Notes under the pieces: generated by a model
The model's input: only the letters and a program-made list of their open reading frames with translations
Told to the model about the DNA's origin: nothing
Database searches by the model: none
Made by a program: the position numbers and the translations under genes
From: Metellina segmentata
Taxonomy: Eukaryota; Arthropoda; Arachnida; Araneae; Tetragnathidae
Direction of reading: 5' to 3'
Length of the DNA: 64,000 nt
Assembly: GCA_947359465.1 (NCBI GenBank)
Contig: OX375876.1
Location: 84,528,359 to 84,592,358 of the forward strand
Part shown: positions 11,700-21,400 of the stretch, in pieces
Numbering within the stretch: the stretch's first letter is position 1
Layout: each line of letters begins with the position of its first letter

Positions 11700-11905
11700 C
11701 TTAAGGGAGGGTAATTTTAAATTTTAAAATGTCGACATAGGGTGCAGAAAGAAATTTAATAGCTGTATTAACCGTAAGCACACAGGCAGCAAAAGCAGAA
11801 GAGAGGTCACCCGTCCAATTACAGACCACGATTGCTTAGGTTTTGGTAATTGACTCGGGGACGAATCCCCTTAAGTGCTTTCCACTCGCACAGAAGAGCA
11901 TTAGC
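11700..11905 (-). repeat. 5S-rRNA-like repeat segment (SINE3-type relic?)
   Basis: Read on the minus strand, about 11854-11795 gives CCTAAGCAATCGTGGTC and shortly after ATTGGACGGGTGACC. These resemble the 3' half of 5S rRNA, where AAGCAACGTCGGGCGTGGTC-type sequence leads into TTGGATGGGTGACC. The 5' half, with the internal promoter boxes, is not convincing, and a CGAGTCA / GGGGATTCG stretch replaces it. A 5S-derived SINE or other dispersed repeat is the likely explanation; it is not an intact 5S gene. Confidence 0.4.
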
Positions 11906-12589
11906 AAGGTAGAAAAAGGAAAGTAATCAGACTTTGAGCGAAATTACAGTTTAACAATTAATAAGTGCTTGCTGAGATGTCTATCGCTTTATATGTGCAC
12001 TAGAAGACAACAAATGACTGGCATGGATGGCTCTGCTTTGCATTTTGCAAAGACTCGTCGGTACCACTTTTTCTGGCACATCAGTGTACATTTCATACAA
12101 ATGAAATGCAATTTTATCAAAAACATAGAAAGACAGTATTTTGTGAACTTAATATTTGTAATTTCTAGTTTCGAACAAAGTATGTCGCAAGAACTTTAAT
12201 CATCAGTTGTGTTCCCACAATTAACTTCTGCACGTCCAGTTCAGTTGCATCAAAGGATTCGAATCGACGCTTAAGCATGTTTTCGCGTCCACTCTCACAG
12301 TTCCCTCTTTTATCTGATTGCTATTTTCCAGATTTATCATTGCCTTCTGTATTTAGGCTACTGACAAATTTCTTGTGTGATGTTCTCAGTTGCTGAATAA
12401 TCGAGCTTGTTACAGTATACAGTGCCGATTATGTGATTCCATAGAAAATGTTTCCTCGTTTGAAATCAGCACTTTTTTGGATAAAGTCCCAAGTGAATCA
12501 CTTTGAATATATAAATATAAGATATTTCCGTGACGTTGTAGTTTTCAATTAACCTTTTGACTACGGCTATAGATAAAACTGCTGCGATT
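11906..12589. other. Ordinary AT-rich spacer
   Basis: No recognised feature. A 76-codon frame at 11969-12199 shows no domain. Confidence 0.5.
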
Positions 12590-12750
12590 CTTATAGCCTT
12601 CAAGGTACAGCTGCAGTACCGGCCGCAGTCTAAATTCTTTCTTGGATCGATTCTTATAGCTTTAAAGGTACAACTGATGTATTGACAGCAGTCTAAATTC
12701 CTTCTTAATGCGATCAAAGTGCAACTGCTGTACCTGCCGTAGTCTAAGGG
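12590..12750. repeat. 63-bp minisatellite, about 2.5 copies
   Basis: CAGTCTAAATTC recurs at 12626 and 12689 (63 bp apart), and a truncated third unit carries AGTCTAAGG at about 12741. Each unit also contains TTCTTATAGC-TT-AAGGTACA. Because 63 is divisible by three, the minus-strand frame across it (12466-12717) gives a repeating peptide with LDC and CT-KAIRI words. This is a by-product of the repeat, with no sign of a gene. Confidence 0.8.
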
Positions 12751-12778
12751 TTAATCAATATTGATTTTCAGATTGCCC

Positions 12779-12950
12779 CTCTACGTTCATTTTTTTGCTA
12801 CAAGGGGGCGTAGACCTTGGGCTTTCATCCATGACGATCTACGACGATCATCCATGCCTAGACTAACTACCCCCAGACTGAGATTCGAACCCAAAACCTG
12901 TGGTAATGAAAGTCAGAGCGCTAAACACACAAGCGCAAGGCCGGCTTTTT
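12779..12950 (-). repeat. tRNA-derived SINE head, family B (minus strand)
   Basis: On the minus strand GTGTGTTTAGCGCTCTGAC, about 25 bases further GGGTTCGAATCTC, and then AGTCTGGGGG resemble the A box, B box and end of a tRNA-like head. The body continues for about 90 bp with a GATCGTCGTAGATCGTCATG word. The folded acceptor stem of a true tRNA gene is absent, so it is a SINE-type repeat. Confidence 0.6.
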
Positions 12951-15707
12951 ATTAAAACTTTGTTTTCATAAGACTTTTCATGTCGTCATAGCAACATTGA
13001 TTACAATCTGTAAATGTCTACAGTAATATTTAATGAGGAAACCACTACGCCCATGCGGAACGCCTATATATTGAATCCTTCAATAGATCTACCAGAAAGT
13101 ATAGTACCTTCAAAATGAAATTACATTCGGTCGTTCAATTTATAATACCAATGAAGTTTTTCAGGGACATGTCACGTTTTATATTTTCTTATTCGCAGGT
13201 ACAGAAACGATCTGCGTGTGCTGTAAATAAATCAGTTAAGACCGAAAACGATGAAGAAACGAAGCTTGTGAGTTTTATTTTGAAAAACGTTATTCTCCTT
13301 AAATTATTTCAGCTCCTTCACATTAGAAACAGAACCAGTTTTTTACATTTGTGGGGCAAGAAGTTATTTAGAAGAAACCAAAATTCTTTGTCAGTTTTAT
13401 AACCATTTATTTTCCCTTCATAGTCTGTGGTAATGTCACAATAAATTGTCCATCTAAATTCTTTTGTTTTTTTAGCTGTAGTATCAATTTATTATAAACT
13501 TTCGAAACGCTCCAGTAGCTCTTAAAATCGAAAACAAAATCGGTATGTTTTGATTTTGCTTTTTCTCGAATATCTAGCTGAGTAAAAAAAATGATTCCAT
13601 AAAACAATTTCTTAAACTATTTTCACTTTCTCTATTTTATACGTCAGTCAATACCATTTAATTGATTTTATACTAATTGAAATATCAATATTTGTTTTGA
13701 AATTATTGTCGTTTCTGGAAATCTGTAGAACATTTCTACATTTTGATTTAATTATTTTCCTATATTTAGTATTCCCGCACTTGTATCAAATAGAAACCAA
13801 ATGTTTAAAAACTCTAATCTGATACCTGAATAACTTTTTCAGGGATCATCATCACATTAAAATATTTTCATTTTTTAAATAATTTGACTGTCGTATGTCA
13901 TAGTACAGCAGTATATAAAATGTGCTAAAACAAATGGTAGGTAATTGAAGTTAATTGGTTATCCTATCAGAGCAATTTTAAAAAATGGGGTACTTAGTTT
14001 CTTTTCCATTACAAGCACTTTTAAAATTTTTCTCAAAACTTACATTAGCGAAATCAGTTATTTTAATCAGAACTATAATTAGGGTAAAGATAACTTCTCT
14101 AATTATTTCGTAAATTTCTTTGCGCCTTTTCTTTTAAAAACACTTATTTTAAGCAATATAGAAAAAATTATTAAAATGGATTTTTCAATCGTCAATTATA
14201 CATTTTCTTCTCAAATTGCTAAAGAATCAAATAAACCGAAACGACAAATCAAAAGTGAGATAAAAAAAAGGTATTATCTCAGTTCTAAAATTCTTTAATT
14301 AAAAAACTTGCTCACGATCAAGAAAAGCTTTTTACAGAAATAAGTTGAATTTACATGTTTAGCGTAGAATGATGGGATTACTGATTCATAAATCTGCCTT
14401 TAAGTATGGGATGAAGTTCATGAAAGAACATAACGTTCTACTCTGTACACAATCCAACGGATCTATCTCCTACTGAAACCCTCCAACATTGTTTGATTAA
14501 TAGCATTAATTGATCCTACATGTCTTTCCAACATGTCTTACTTTTTATGTAAACATTTGTGCCCTTCTTTATACATGGTGTTCTAGTGATTACTTTTCTT
14601 TAATGATCATTATGTATGTTGACAATGGCATGGTTTGTCTTTCTTTTTTTGAGACACGAGTGTGACGAAACTTTCGAAATCTGTTCTTACAGTTCGTAGA
14701 TCAATCAGTTTTTACCAAAGGTGCGTAGATTGACTTAAATGTTCTCTCAAACCTTATCAATGATGGAAAGTTTTCCTGTCAATTTGTTGTATTTTCTGGA
14801 TATGACACATTTTGCACACTCACACTGTTCTTTTTTCCAATGCCAACTTATGGTCTTTTTAGTACTAAGTGAGTTTCTACGAAGGTTGTCCGCAACAACT
14901 AATGGATAGATCGATTTAAATGTTATCTCGTATTTTAATAGTGGAGGCACTTTATTTCTTTAATCTTGGTATTTTCTGTGTGTGAATATGAAAAATTTTC
15001 CATACTCTTTCCCTCCAAATCCAGCTCATGGACGTATAGTCCTTCAAATATTCCATGGAGTATGAAGTGCTTTTAACCAAGTACTTCAGTTAACTAATTT
15101 CTTTAGATCCACGCCGTTAGCAGCTTTGGTGGGACAATACTCGCAATATTCTATTTCATTGTATTATTACCTTAGACATTTCTGAAAAATAATTCCTCAA
15201 ATCTGTAACGTTTGGTCGTAAAGGTTCGACTGAATTTGTGTGCTTGAAATTATGCAAATTCAAAATTTAAAAATTTTGTCTATGTTACTAAATATTTAAA
15301 ATTATTAAATAATTTATTTAATTCAATAATCCTACTGTCAAGGAAATAAAAACATTTTTATTAATACATTTTTTGACGACCAATTGTCCCAATGGCAAAT
15401 TTCTAGCTTTTGGATAAAAAGGTTCTTCTTTCGAATCCGGGGTAAGGCTTGTTATGTTCGTCCTTTCTGGGTGTGGTCTTTCAAAAAAGGGGTTTACCTA
15501 GAATGTGTGGTAGACGTGTGAGGTGTTACGTGAACCCTTCCGTTAAGTACTAGGGAAACGCGAATTGTTTCACAAATCCACCCTTTTAGTGGCATGATGG
15601 AAATGTTCAACAAATGGTGAGGGATTAGGAAAATTTTCAAAAATATATATATTCTCAAATATTAAATTATAAGAATCGGTTACAGTCATTTTCCAAACTT
15701 ATAATAT
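12951..15707. other. AT desert, nothing recognised
   Basis: About 2.7 kb of AT-rich sequence with short broken frames only. No repeat family shared with other parts of the window was seen. Confidence 0.55.
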
Positions 15708-16361
15708 AACTAGGGGGCCTGCCCCCTGCTCGCTAACGCTCGCCAACCCCCGGAGGATTGCTTCGCAATCCTCATTGGTTCGCTGCGCGAACCTATGCTC
15801 GCTTCGCTCGCCTCAATGAAGACATGTGTCCTAGCAGAAGGGATTGTTTACAAAATATGTTAGCAAAAAAAAGTTTTTCAAATCTAAATTTGCTGTATTA
15901 CAGAAAAAATATATACAGTATCTCTAAAATCAGAATTCAAATGAAAACTTTGTGCAAATTTTGACTCGAAATGTGAGCGTTGCTTTAGAAATTGAATACC
16001 CAGCATGTTGTTTGTGTGTACATTTTCCCAGCACTCAAACGACCCACACTTTTTCATGGAGTTTGTTGCCGAAAGTTGTAGTGCAAGCGTCTTGTTGAAC
16101 TATAATTGTTGGCCCTGAAAAGGACCGTTTTTTAAATGGCCCTGAAAAGATCATCCGCTTTCTTTGATTTATATTATAAACTAACTGCAACATCTCATTA
16201 AAATTTCCTTTTTTTTTTCAATAAAATTTCATCCGATAACGCTATAAATTCAATCGATGCGCGAGACTTCGCGATAAACAAACAATCGTACAGTGTTGCC
16301 AAAAAGCGATTACAAATAACGTCTTTTTTGCGTGCCACGTAAGAGAATTATATATATAGAT
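15708..16361 (+). repeat. GC-hairpin dispersed repeat, copy 2
   Basis: This copy has the same order of blocks as copy 1 at 4960. It opens TAGGGGGCCTGCCCCCTG, then shows GAGGATTGC/GCAATCCTC and GGTTCGC/GCGAACC hairpins, then a shared TTTGACTCGAAATGTGAGCG stretch. It ends with GCGTGCCACGTAAGAG and a TATATATA end. Between about 16012 and 16195 it carries sequence absent from copy 1, including a histone-like stem-loop on the minus strand. A 68-codon frame at 15758 is only a reading of the repeat. Confidence 0.78.
16111..16126 (-). promoter_or_regulatory. Histone-mRNA-type 3' stem-loop
   Basis: On the minus strand the bases read GGTCCTTTTCAGGGCC. This gives a 6-bp stem (one U-G pair) and a UUUC loop, matching the metazoan replication-dependent histone 3' processing stem-loop consensus. 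A second, decayed version lies at 16138-16153. No histone coding sequence is visible upstream on the minus strand (16150-16400), and no clear purine-rich downstream element follows, so the motif is detached from a gene. It is probably captured histone 3' flank within the repeat, or a chance match. Confidence 0.5.
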
Positions 16362-16571
16362 AGGAAATATCCAAACATTTAATTTATTAACCATCTATTT
16401 TTAACTGAAAATAAAATATGTGTTATGCACTGAAAAGCGTCATCTTTTGGAAAGCATCTGAAAAATATGATCCCTCGAATTCATCGAAACCATTAAAAAA
16501 TAGAATTACACTAGCAAACCCCGAATGCCTCATTTCTTTGAAGTATACCGAATCAATCTGCCAGTTTGTGT

Positions 16572-16829
16572 TCACATCAGAACTTGTTGCGTTGAAAGAT
16601 TGCGTTTTCTCTCATATACATCGCGCGGAAAATTAAAACGTCTTTGATTCTGTGGGAAACAGGTCGTGCTGCTCTTTGCAGGAGTTTCGTTCTCAGAGCA
16701 TGCATCAATTTTAAATGCCTTAACGCGTTTCTCCTTATCAGTTAGCTGCGAAAGCGAGTTTCGGCACTTGATGTTTACGACGTCCTTTTTAACGAACTTG
16801 CAACGATAGCAATGTTTTGCTTCGCCCCT
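16572..16829 (-). other. Unexplained 85-codon Cys/Lys-rich open frame without ATG
   Basis: The minus-strand frame is open from a stop at 16830-16832 to a TGA at 16572-16574 and lacks an early methionine. It includes the words KHCYRCKFVKK, then IKC, then DKEKRV, then DACSE and TTCFPQN. The CxxC start and lysine-rich body look more like protein than the surrounding DNA does. I do not recognise the family. It could be an internal exon, a transposase or zinc-finger relic, or chance. No good acceptor (pyrimidine tract plus AG) precedes it. Confidence 0.25.
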
Positions 16830-16832
16830 TTA

Positions 16833-17839
16833 TCATCGGTTTGAACGATTTAATTGCCGCAGAGGAGAAGATTTTTAATATGATTGGTGAAACTATTGCA
16901 ATTCTAACAACTGTAGACAAGTTATCAAAATGTAACGCGATTCATTTTAAAGTTGAACTCTAGCAAGTTGGACCTCGAAGCATGTGGTTTTGAACAAGTC
17001 TATGCTTTAAATTAAGTGACAGGTTGAAACACAAAGTGCTTCCACAGCTAGCGTGTAATTGCCGATGATTTTGGTTCTAAGTTCATCATTCTGTGGTGAA
17101 GTCTATAGAAATGATAACAAGTTGGAGGAGGAGTGAAATCATTCACACTTTTCATGCTTTTCCGTATGAAAGCTTTCCCTAACGAACTTTCACACCTATT
17201 CAAAAATCAACGGACCAATGTTCGACATCCTTTTCTTCAAACTATCTTACGGCACTGCGTTCTCTCACTTTACGGAAAATCAATGGATTTTCACTAAAAC
17301 CTCTTTTGAAAAGCATTTAAAAGCGTAATCAGCACAAAGTAGCATTTGGGCATCTTTCAGTTTTTCGAGTAATTTTATAATTTTCCCTTGTGTGACGCCT
17401 ACTTTAATCTGATACTACGGTGAGTTATTTTGTAACAAACATTAAAGTTGTTAGCTAGAAAATAAACTAAGCAAAATGCATGTTTTTAGGTTTTCGAAAA
17501 GATAATGAAGATATTTTTTGTGCATGTCAATACGAAGTTTCAGTTTTACTGCCAATAACTGCTGAGCAACCATCAGAGATGTAATTTTTAACGAAGCTCA
17601 CTATGCCTTCTAAAGAAATTGATTTTGATTAAAAGGAATGTTTGGAATGCATTAGGTTTCAGTAATTTTAATCATTTTAGCTCACTCTTGGATAAGAATG
17701 TAAGAACTACCAGGCTGTTTTCAGCATTGTGCAACCTATTTAAAGTCTTGCAAAACTTTCAAAGTATAACCCTTAACTGAAGGAATTCGAATATAATTTC
17801 TTTTGGTGAAAATATAAATTCATATTTCTTTAAAAGCCG
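16833..17839. other. No recognised feature
   Basis: AT-rich sequence of mixed composition directly upstream (on the minus strand) of the Cys/Lys-rich frame. No continuing reading frame was found in it. Confidence 0.5.
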
Positions 17840-18050
17840 TTTATCTGGTATAGTGGTCATAGCGTTTGTCTACTACCAAGTAGGTTCTGAATTTGAATTC
17901 CGGTTTGTAATCGCATTGATGTTGGTGGTTGTCCTTGTTAGGAGTATCAAAGGCATTCCCACTGGATGCTCCTCCACAAATAGCCACCAATTCGCTCCTT
18001 GTACAGTCAAAATCCAGGGGTGTTAAAAGTCGGGCATTAAAAAATATTTC
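17840..18050 (+). repeat. tRNA-derived SINE-like repeat, family C
   Basis: TATAGTGGTCATAGCG fits a polymerase III A box, and AATTTGAATTCCGG about 30 bases later fits a decayed B box. The body continues with GTTGGTGGTTGTCC, CATTCCCACTGGATGC and a GGGGTGTTAAAAG end followed by A-rich sequence. This is the usual layout of a tRNA-derived SINE. Only one copy was seen in the window. Confidence 0.55.
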
Positions 18051-18376
18051 TTTAAATTAAGTTGTTGCAGTACAAGCCTGTCAAATCGATGTATTTGCTC
18101 GAGTCTCCTTTGAAATGACAGATCAAGTTAGTAGGCCAATTTACGAAACTGCCTTTGAGTATTTTGTGCATGCTTCTCAATTGTGTCTGTTAAATCTTAC
18201 CATACTTACCAAGAACACGAACAGATGACTCCACTATGCGTAATATAAAGAAATTTATAAGATATTGTATTTGTCGTCCATCAAATAAGAAAATCTGTAA
18301 TGTGGACTTTTTTTCTTACTTGTTTATGAGTGAACAGACAAGTGAACTTTCTCGTGTAATTTGTTTAAAAGTCTTA

Positions 18377-18735
18377 TATATAAAGCAGCAGAACTTCTGG
18401 AACACTGAGCTGTAGTTTCGTGAAATTTGTACCGCCTTTTTTATTCTTTGTTTTCTTGTTCAACGCAGCAATTTTAATTTTGGTTCGTCATTTTCTAAGA
18501 GCCATAAAAGTAAAATTTACTATAGAACATTACGGCAAGAAACCCATTTTAAAATCAAATTATAGTCAAGACAAAACGTCAAAGGTTGGCACGAGTCGGG
18601 AAATCCGAATTGAAAAGAACACAATCACGTGAAGCGAACCCAAAGTTCAAAAAGTTGTTCGCCGAAGCAACGAAACTGGTGAAGAAAATGGACTCGACCA
18701 GATTTGTCTGAAGCAGCAAAAATTTTCATGCGAAG
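18377..18735 (+). other. TATA-like site followed by short secretory-like open frame (relic?)
   Basis: TATATAAAG (18377-18385) is followed about 35 bp on by an open frame that begins at GTG (18420) and runs 70 codons. Its first 22 residues are strongly hydrophobic (KFVPPFLFFVFLF...), like a signal peptide or membrane segment, then it becomes basic. A second overlapping frame (about 18555-18710) is rich in Lys and Arg and contains NPKFKKLFAEATKLVKKMD, an amphipathic-helix-like run. No ATG start fits, and frames would have to change to join the parts. I recognise no family. It may be a decayed small secreted protein gene or coincidence. Confidence 0.2.
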
Positions 18736-21360
18736 CCGAGCAGTAAAGCTCTAGTAATTTGTAAATTAAATTATTGCTTCAATAGAAGGAAAGACATCAC
18801 CGGTGTAGCAAAAACTTTAAATGTATTTATGAAATAAATAAATCATCGATAATTATATGCATTGAAAGTATAGCTTTCAAGAGTCAGCAGTTAAGCAAAA
18901 TTTTGAATTGGAAGAAGGAAATTTCGTTATAAATATAGTATCTATTATAACTGAAAATTCATGCTAATGATGATATAAATTGAATTTGTAAATTCTAAGC
19001 CAGTTGATTTGTTGGTAAAAGGAATTGAAGATAATCATTTATGCTACAACTCTACCAATACAGCGTTCCCCATTTCTTTATTATCACATCATCTTTTCGT
19101 CCTTTAATTGAATCACTGATGACATTTTCATATTTTTAATTTTTCCTTTTAAAACCTACATTATTAACGGCAACCAAACATAAACTGCTCATGAAACAGG
19201 AAATGATATCGGTGTTGCTATAACTCTAGAAGAAATTCTATAAAAAATAAGTGAAGAGCTTTTTGCTTTCTTAATGACATTAAATTTGTTACTGATATTT
19301 TAGTCGTCATTTATCTAGAGAAAAGCCACGTAACTTCTCTTTCATTACAGTGCTTACAAGTGTTTTAAAACAAGAGAGGGACAGCATTTTTTCCCTCCGC
19401 ATTTCTAAGATGTGGTACGGAAGAGATTAATAATGTAGAAAAAGAACCCCTCCCATCGTATAAAGCGGCGAAAAATCTTTTTGCGCAACTTTCTTCAAGC
19501 TAATGAACACGTTTTAATTTTTTTGTAAAATAAAGGTTCAAATTAGGGTTGAGCTCTTTTGTTTTTAAAAGTGAAGGATTTTTCAGTTGTCCTAGGCCCC
19601 TTATCACATTTTTTTAATGGAGACGATACTAATTGCTGTCTTTTTTAGTTCTTTGTCTTCCAGGGAAGAGAACAAAGGAAATTTTTCTATTTTATTTTCC
19701 TTGAAAAAACTCGAACAAACCGTACCGAAGAGCTCCTTGAAAAAAAAATCAAATGAACCGGAATATTCTAAAAATCATTTGATATCTTAATTCTATTTTA
19801 AATACTTTTACTTTAAATTGAATTTCTTGATTCATAAATATTCTATTTTAGGGGTGTTATGGTTTTATGTAATTATTTTTTTCTTTTAACAGAGACAAGC
19901 ATTTGTACTTTTCATTACAATTAGAAACAAAATAATAAAAATACAACGAACATAAGTTGTAAGAAATCGAACAAAATTCTAAAGGCTTATTTTTAAACAA
20001 ATGATATATTCAACTAAGGAACTAAGATTATCAGTTTAGCATAAGATGCTATATGAGGGATTTTCAGTGCAAACAATGAGACGAACAGTAAAATTTTTAT
20101 TTTCGTCATCCGTCATTTTATTTTCGTCATCATTTTCTTAAAATAACAGTATTTTTCGACATTTGCATTTAGTCTCATTGGTTGCAACCAATCAACTATC
20201 AATTAGGAATTCACTCTTTGAATTTTTATTGCCAAAGTGCTGAAATTGTATTCGAAAATCAAGTCGTGTTGTCACATTCCGAATACGTACAGGAAACACG
20301 TTTCCCCACAATAAGAACAATCTCCATAAATCGGACACACTACCGTCACCTACATTTAGCGTGACAGAAAAACCTCTCAAATGGATATTCATATTCAGGA
20401 ACGCATATTATTGAACACGTGAACCAACTGGAAATTGATTAAACTCACAGAACCTAGTTTATAACAATTGTACGCTATATTAGCACTTAAGTATCAAAGG
20501 TTGAGAAAGGTTTAACCTGCCGGAAACATTATACTCAGACAACTATTAACATTTTAGTCACTTAACCCGTTCAACCTACACCCCCTTAGTTTGAGATGAG
20601 TCGTAGAATGTTGTTATCTTTGCAATAACTATAATTTGAAAGATGTGTCTAGAGACAGCCTACCCTCCCTTGGCAATGAGATAATTTGAAAAATAGTCTT
20701 TTTGTGTCTAATGCCTTTGAGACGTCCTTGTCGCAATGACGTCTTTGTTGTTGACGCCCTTTGCTTTTTCGGTGTTAATCAAATATAATGTTATTTCTAT
20801 CACCTACGAAGAAAAAAATGCTACCTAGACGATAAATTTAGCAAACTGTGCAAACAATAAATAGCAGAAAGAGTTCCAGGTTCAAAAATGTCATCTCTTT
20901 GATGCAGACCAATATTTTCCTTCAACTGTATTTTCATTTTAAATTTACACATTTTATTTTGTGTTTTTGCAAATGGTATCATAGGACTTTCTACAATCTA
21001 ATAACCAATCTTTAAAACATCAAACAATTTTTACAATTTATTTTACGTTAGTTATTTTTTATTGATTATTACTATTCCACTTCTCTGTGTTATGCTTTTC
21101 TGTACTTCTCTTCCCTCCAAATAAACCTTTATTATTTCGAATTTTAAATTATTTCTAAGTAATTATTTATGGAAGAAAAATAGAGGTAAATATATTTACT
21201 TTAATAATATTTTTGAGTTTCAAATAGAAAATATTCTCCGAGAATGAAAATATTCTTCAAAAGTCAAATTGGAGAATATTTGAAAAATTTCCAATTTATA
21301 CCTCATTTTTCAGAAAATTGGAATTTGTTTGATGCAGAAATGAATTTGAAGATTATTTTA
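18736..21360. other. AT desert
   Basis: AT-rich DNA with a short local duplication of TTTTCGTCATC near 20100-20130. No gene, RNA or mobile element was recognised. Confidence 0.55.
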
Positions 21361-21364
21361 TCTA

Positions 21365-21400
21365 TCACTAGCAGAAATACCCTGCTTTGCTCGGGTTGAA
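21365..21400 (+). repeat. Short CTAGCAGAAATACCC-type repeat start
   Basis: ACTAGCAGAAATACCC and the hairpin-like CCTGCTTTGCTCGGG resemble the GC-rich starting blocks of dispersed animal repeats that open with an ACTAG word. Only this short block is GC-rich and no second copy was seen, so the extent of the element is unknown. Confidence 0.3.

Noticed and set aside
12466..12717. Cys-containing repeating peptide on the minus strand
   Set aside because: The repetition comes from a 63-bp minisatellite whose length is a multiple of three.
12880..12950. Possible real tRNA gene on the minus strand
   Set aside because: A- and B-box-like words are present, but no cloverleaf with a paired acceptor stem could be formed, and SINE-like body sequence follows.
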